NCBI GenBank assembly: GCA_017504335.1
Contig: JAFVRI010000136.1
Coordinates: 1-5,870, forward strand
Direction of reading: 5' to 3'
DNA: 5,870 bases
From: Clostridia bacterium
GTDB lineage: Bacteria > Bacillota > Clostridia > Oscillospirales > CAG-272
Below, one piece after another: positions 4,647 to 5,870 of the stretch. How positions within the stretch are numbered: position 1 is the stretch's first letter; the number at the start of each line of letters is the position of its first letter. Below the pieces are notes generated by a model that worked only from the letters and a program-made list of their open reading frames with translations, made no database searches and was not told the DNA's origin. Both the position numbers and the translations under genes were made by a program.

Positions 4647-5870
4647 ATGATGGAATTATTCACCCGTGAATTTGATGCCGCCTACCGTTGCAGCGACAAC
4701 GTCATGCAATATCTTTACCGCAACATGGATCCCTCCTCGGTAGAAGAGGCGATTGCATCCCCCGCCGCAAAAGGCTACGCAACCGTTCAGGATCGGAGCA
4801 TTGCCGATCACCGTTCCGTGACCCTGCACAAGGGAGCGGAGTCCCTGCACCTGTTTTATTCGGGAAAGAATCGGACCCTGACGGTAACCGTCGATTCCTT
4901 AGCGGATCCTATCTACTGTCCGTCAAACGGAGCCGATCGAAAGACGGTCACGAACAATTCTTTCTCCATCATGACGCTGGACTATTCCAAATACACCTGC
5001 GCCGCAGGATGCGATCCGAGATACGACAACAACGGTCTTTCCTATGTCATCACCTTGGATGACGGACGGTTTATCGTCTATGACGGCGGTTATCCTTATC
5101 CCCGTGCCAATGACGACGAGATCCTTTACGAATTCATGCGGGACAACAACCGCCGCGAAGGCAAGCCCGTCATTGCGGCGTGGATCCTTACCCACTCTCA
5201 TAACGACCACTATGGCGCATTTACTACCTTTACCGAACGGTTCGCTCATTTGGTGGAGCTGGAAACGGTAGTTGCCAATACCGCTCCCGCCTATTGCTAT
5301 TCCAAAGGACATGACGCTACACTGGAGGATATGAGCCGCTTCGTACAACGCTTTGGTCCCAAGGCACGTCAGGTCCGCCCCCACATCGGTCAAATGCTCC
5401 ATTTCGGTGCTTTGGAGATCGAGGTACTTTATACCCACGAACAGTTCCACTTCAACCGCATGGAGCTGAACCAGGAAAATTCCGCCTCTCTCGTTTCCCG
5501 TATTTTCATGGACGGAAAGACCTTTTTCCTGCCGGGAGATGCCATGGAAGCCGTCTGCTTGGATTTGGTACGCCTCTACGGCGATTATCTGAATAGCGAT
5601 TTTATGCAGATCCCCCACCACGGAAACAGAGGAAATAAGATCGAGCTTTACGAAACCGTCAAACCCACCTACGCACTTTGGAACACCTCCAAATACGGAT
5701 TCCAAAAGAGAACGGCAGGCATCCCTTATCCCGTCGGTATGCCCCATGAATACGACGGAAAGCTCAACCATAGGATTTACACGGAGCTTGGCGCGGACCA
5801 TTGCTGGTGCGCCGATGACGAGGTCGATATCCTGAGCTTTGACAGCGAGGGAAACCTGAAGATCGACTAC
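4647..5870 (+). CDS. Metallo-beta-lactamase-fold hydrolase (3' end outside the window)
   Basis: 408 codons are open to the right edge with no stop. The core is an MBL-fold hydrolase: a strand-turn YVITLDDGRFIVYDGG (133-148), the metal-binding motif THSHNDH (H183, H185, D187, H188), a likely metal Asp in FLPGDA (D298), and IPHHGNRG (H324, H325), the order seen in ComEC-like and related MBL hydrolases. About 130 residues precede the core, with no recognisable domain. No signal peptide or membrane helix is visible, so a cytoplasmic location is likely. The substrate is unknown; the family includes hydrolases of phosphoesters, thioesters and lactams, and the sequence does not choose among them. 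Two consecutive ATGs (4647, 4650) lie 6 and 9 nt from the AAAGGAG site, and either could be used. Its own promoter and the terminator upstream make it an independent unit. The frame is not interrupted. Confidence 0.88.
   Translation, partial: MMELFTREFDAAYRCSDNVMQYLYRNMDPSSVEEAIASPAAKGYATVQDRSIADHRSVTLHKGAESLHLFYSGKNRTLTVTVDSLADPIYCPSNGADRKTVTNNSFSIMTLDYSKYTCAAGCDPRYDNNGLSYVITLDDGRFIVYDGGYPYPRANDDEILYEFMRDNNRREGKPVIAAWILTHSHNDHYGAFTTFTERFAHLVELETVVANTAPAYCYSKGHDATLEDMSRFVQRFGPKARQVRPHIGQMLHFGALEIEVLYTHEQFHFNRMELNQENSASLVSRIFMDGKTFFLPGDAMEAVCLDLVRLYGDYLNSDFMQIPHHGNRGNKIELYETVKPTYALWNTSKYGFQKRTAGIPYPVGMPHEYDGKLNHRIYTELGADHCWCADDEVDILSFDSEGNLKIDY

Noticed and set aside
4923..5801. A 292-codon minus-strand frame opposite the metallo-hydrolase
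   Set aside because: The sense strand has the complete HSHNDH...GDA...HHGN motif order; the antisense frame shows nothing recognisable.

Overview
The window looks like chromosomal DNA from an anaerobic, low-to-mid GC Gram-positive bacterium, most likely a clostridial (Oscillospirales/Ruminococcaceae-like) gut organism. The reasons are an Rnf complex operon starting with rnfC-rnfD, strong AAGGAGG-type ribosome binding sites, near-consensus sigmaA-type promoters and short AT-rich intergenic gaps. The taxon is inferred from general character, not from a search.

Layout. Positions 1-1873 (minus strand) hold the first two genes of an Rnf operon: rnfC (complete) and rnfD (running off the left edge), overlapping by ATGA. 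A 225-bp divergent control region (1874-2098) carries one consensus promoter for each direction, plus a perfect 16-bp inverted repeat laid over the -10 element of the rightward promoter. The rightward transcript encodes a CPA2-type monovalent cation/proton antiporter with an Asp-Asp motif (2099-3415). Three bases later comes a 54-codon small protein (3419-3583), which resembles DUF3006-like proteins. A weak AT-rich terminator-like hairpin follows.

Positions 3622-4388 hold a self-contained transcription unit for a divergent, short SAICAR synthetase (PurC-type). It is followed by a 9-bp tandem repeat and a strong intrinsic terminator (4532-4580). The last unit starts at a promoter at 4587-4615 and encodes a metallo-beta-lactamase-fold hydrolase, cut by the right edge after 408 codons.

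How the genes work together. Rnf couples electron flow from reduced ferredoxin to NAD+ with Na+ or H+ export, and the divergent antiporter exchanges cations for protons. The pair therefore forms a plausible membrane-energetics and ion-homeostasis neighbourhood. purC and the hydrolase each have their own promoter and show no obvious functional link to it. I found no RNA gene, CRISPR array, insertion sequence or phage feature. Most of the window is ordinary housekeeping DNA. The items most worth checking are the operator-like inverted repeat, the small coupled ORF and the atypical C-terminus of PurC.
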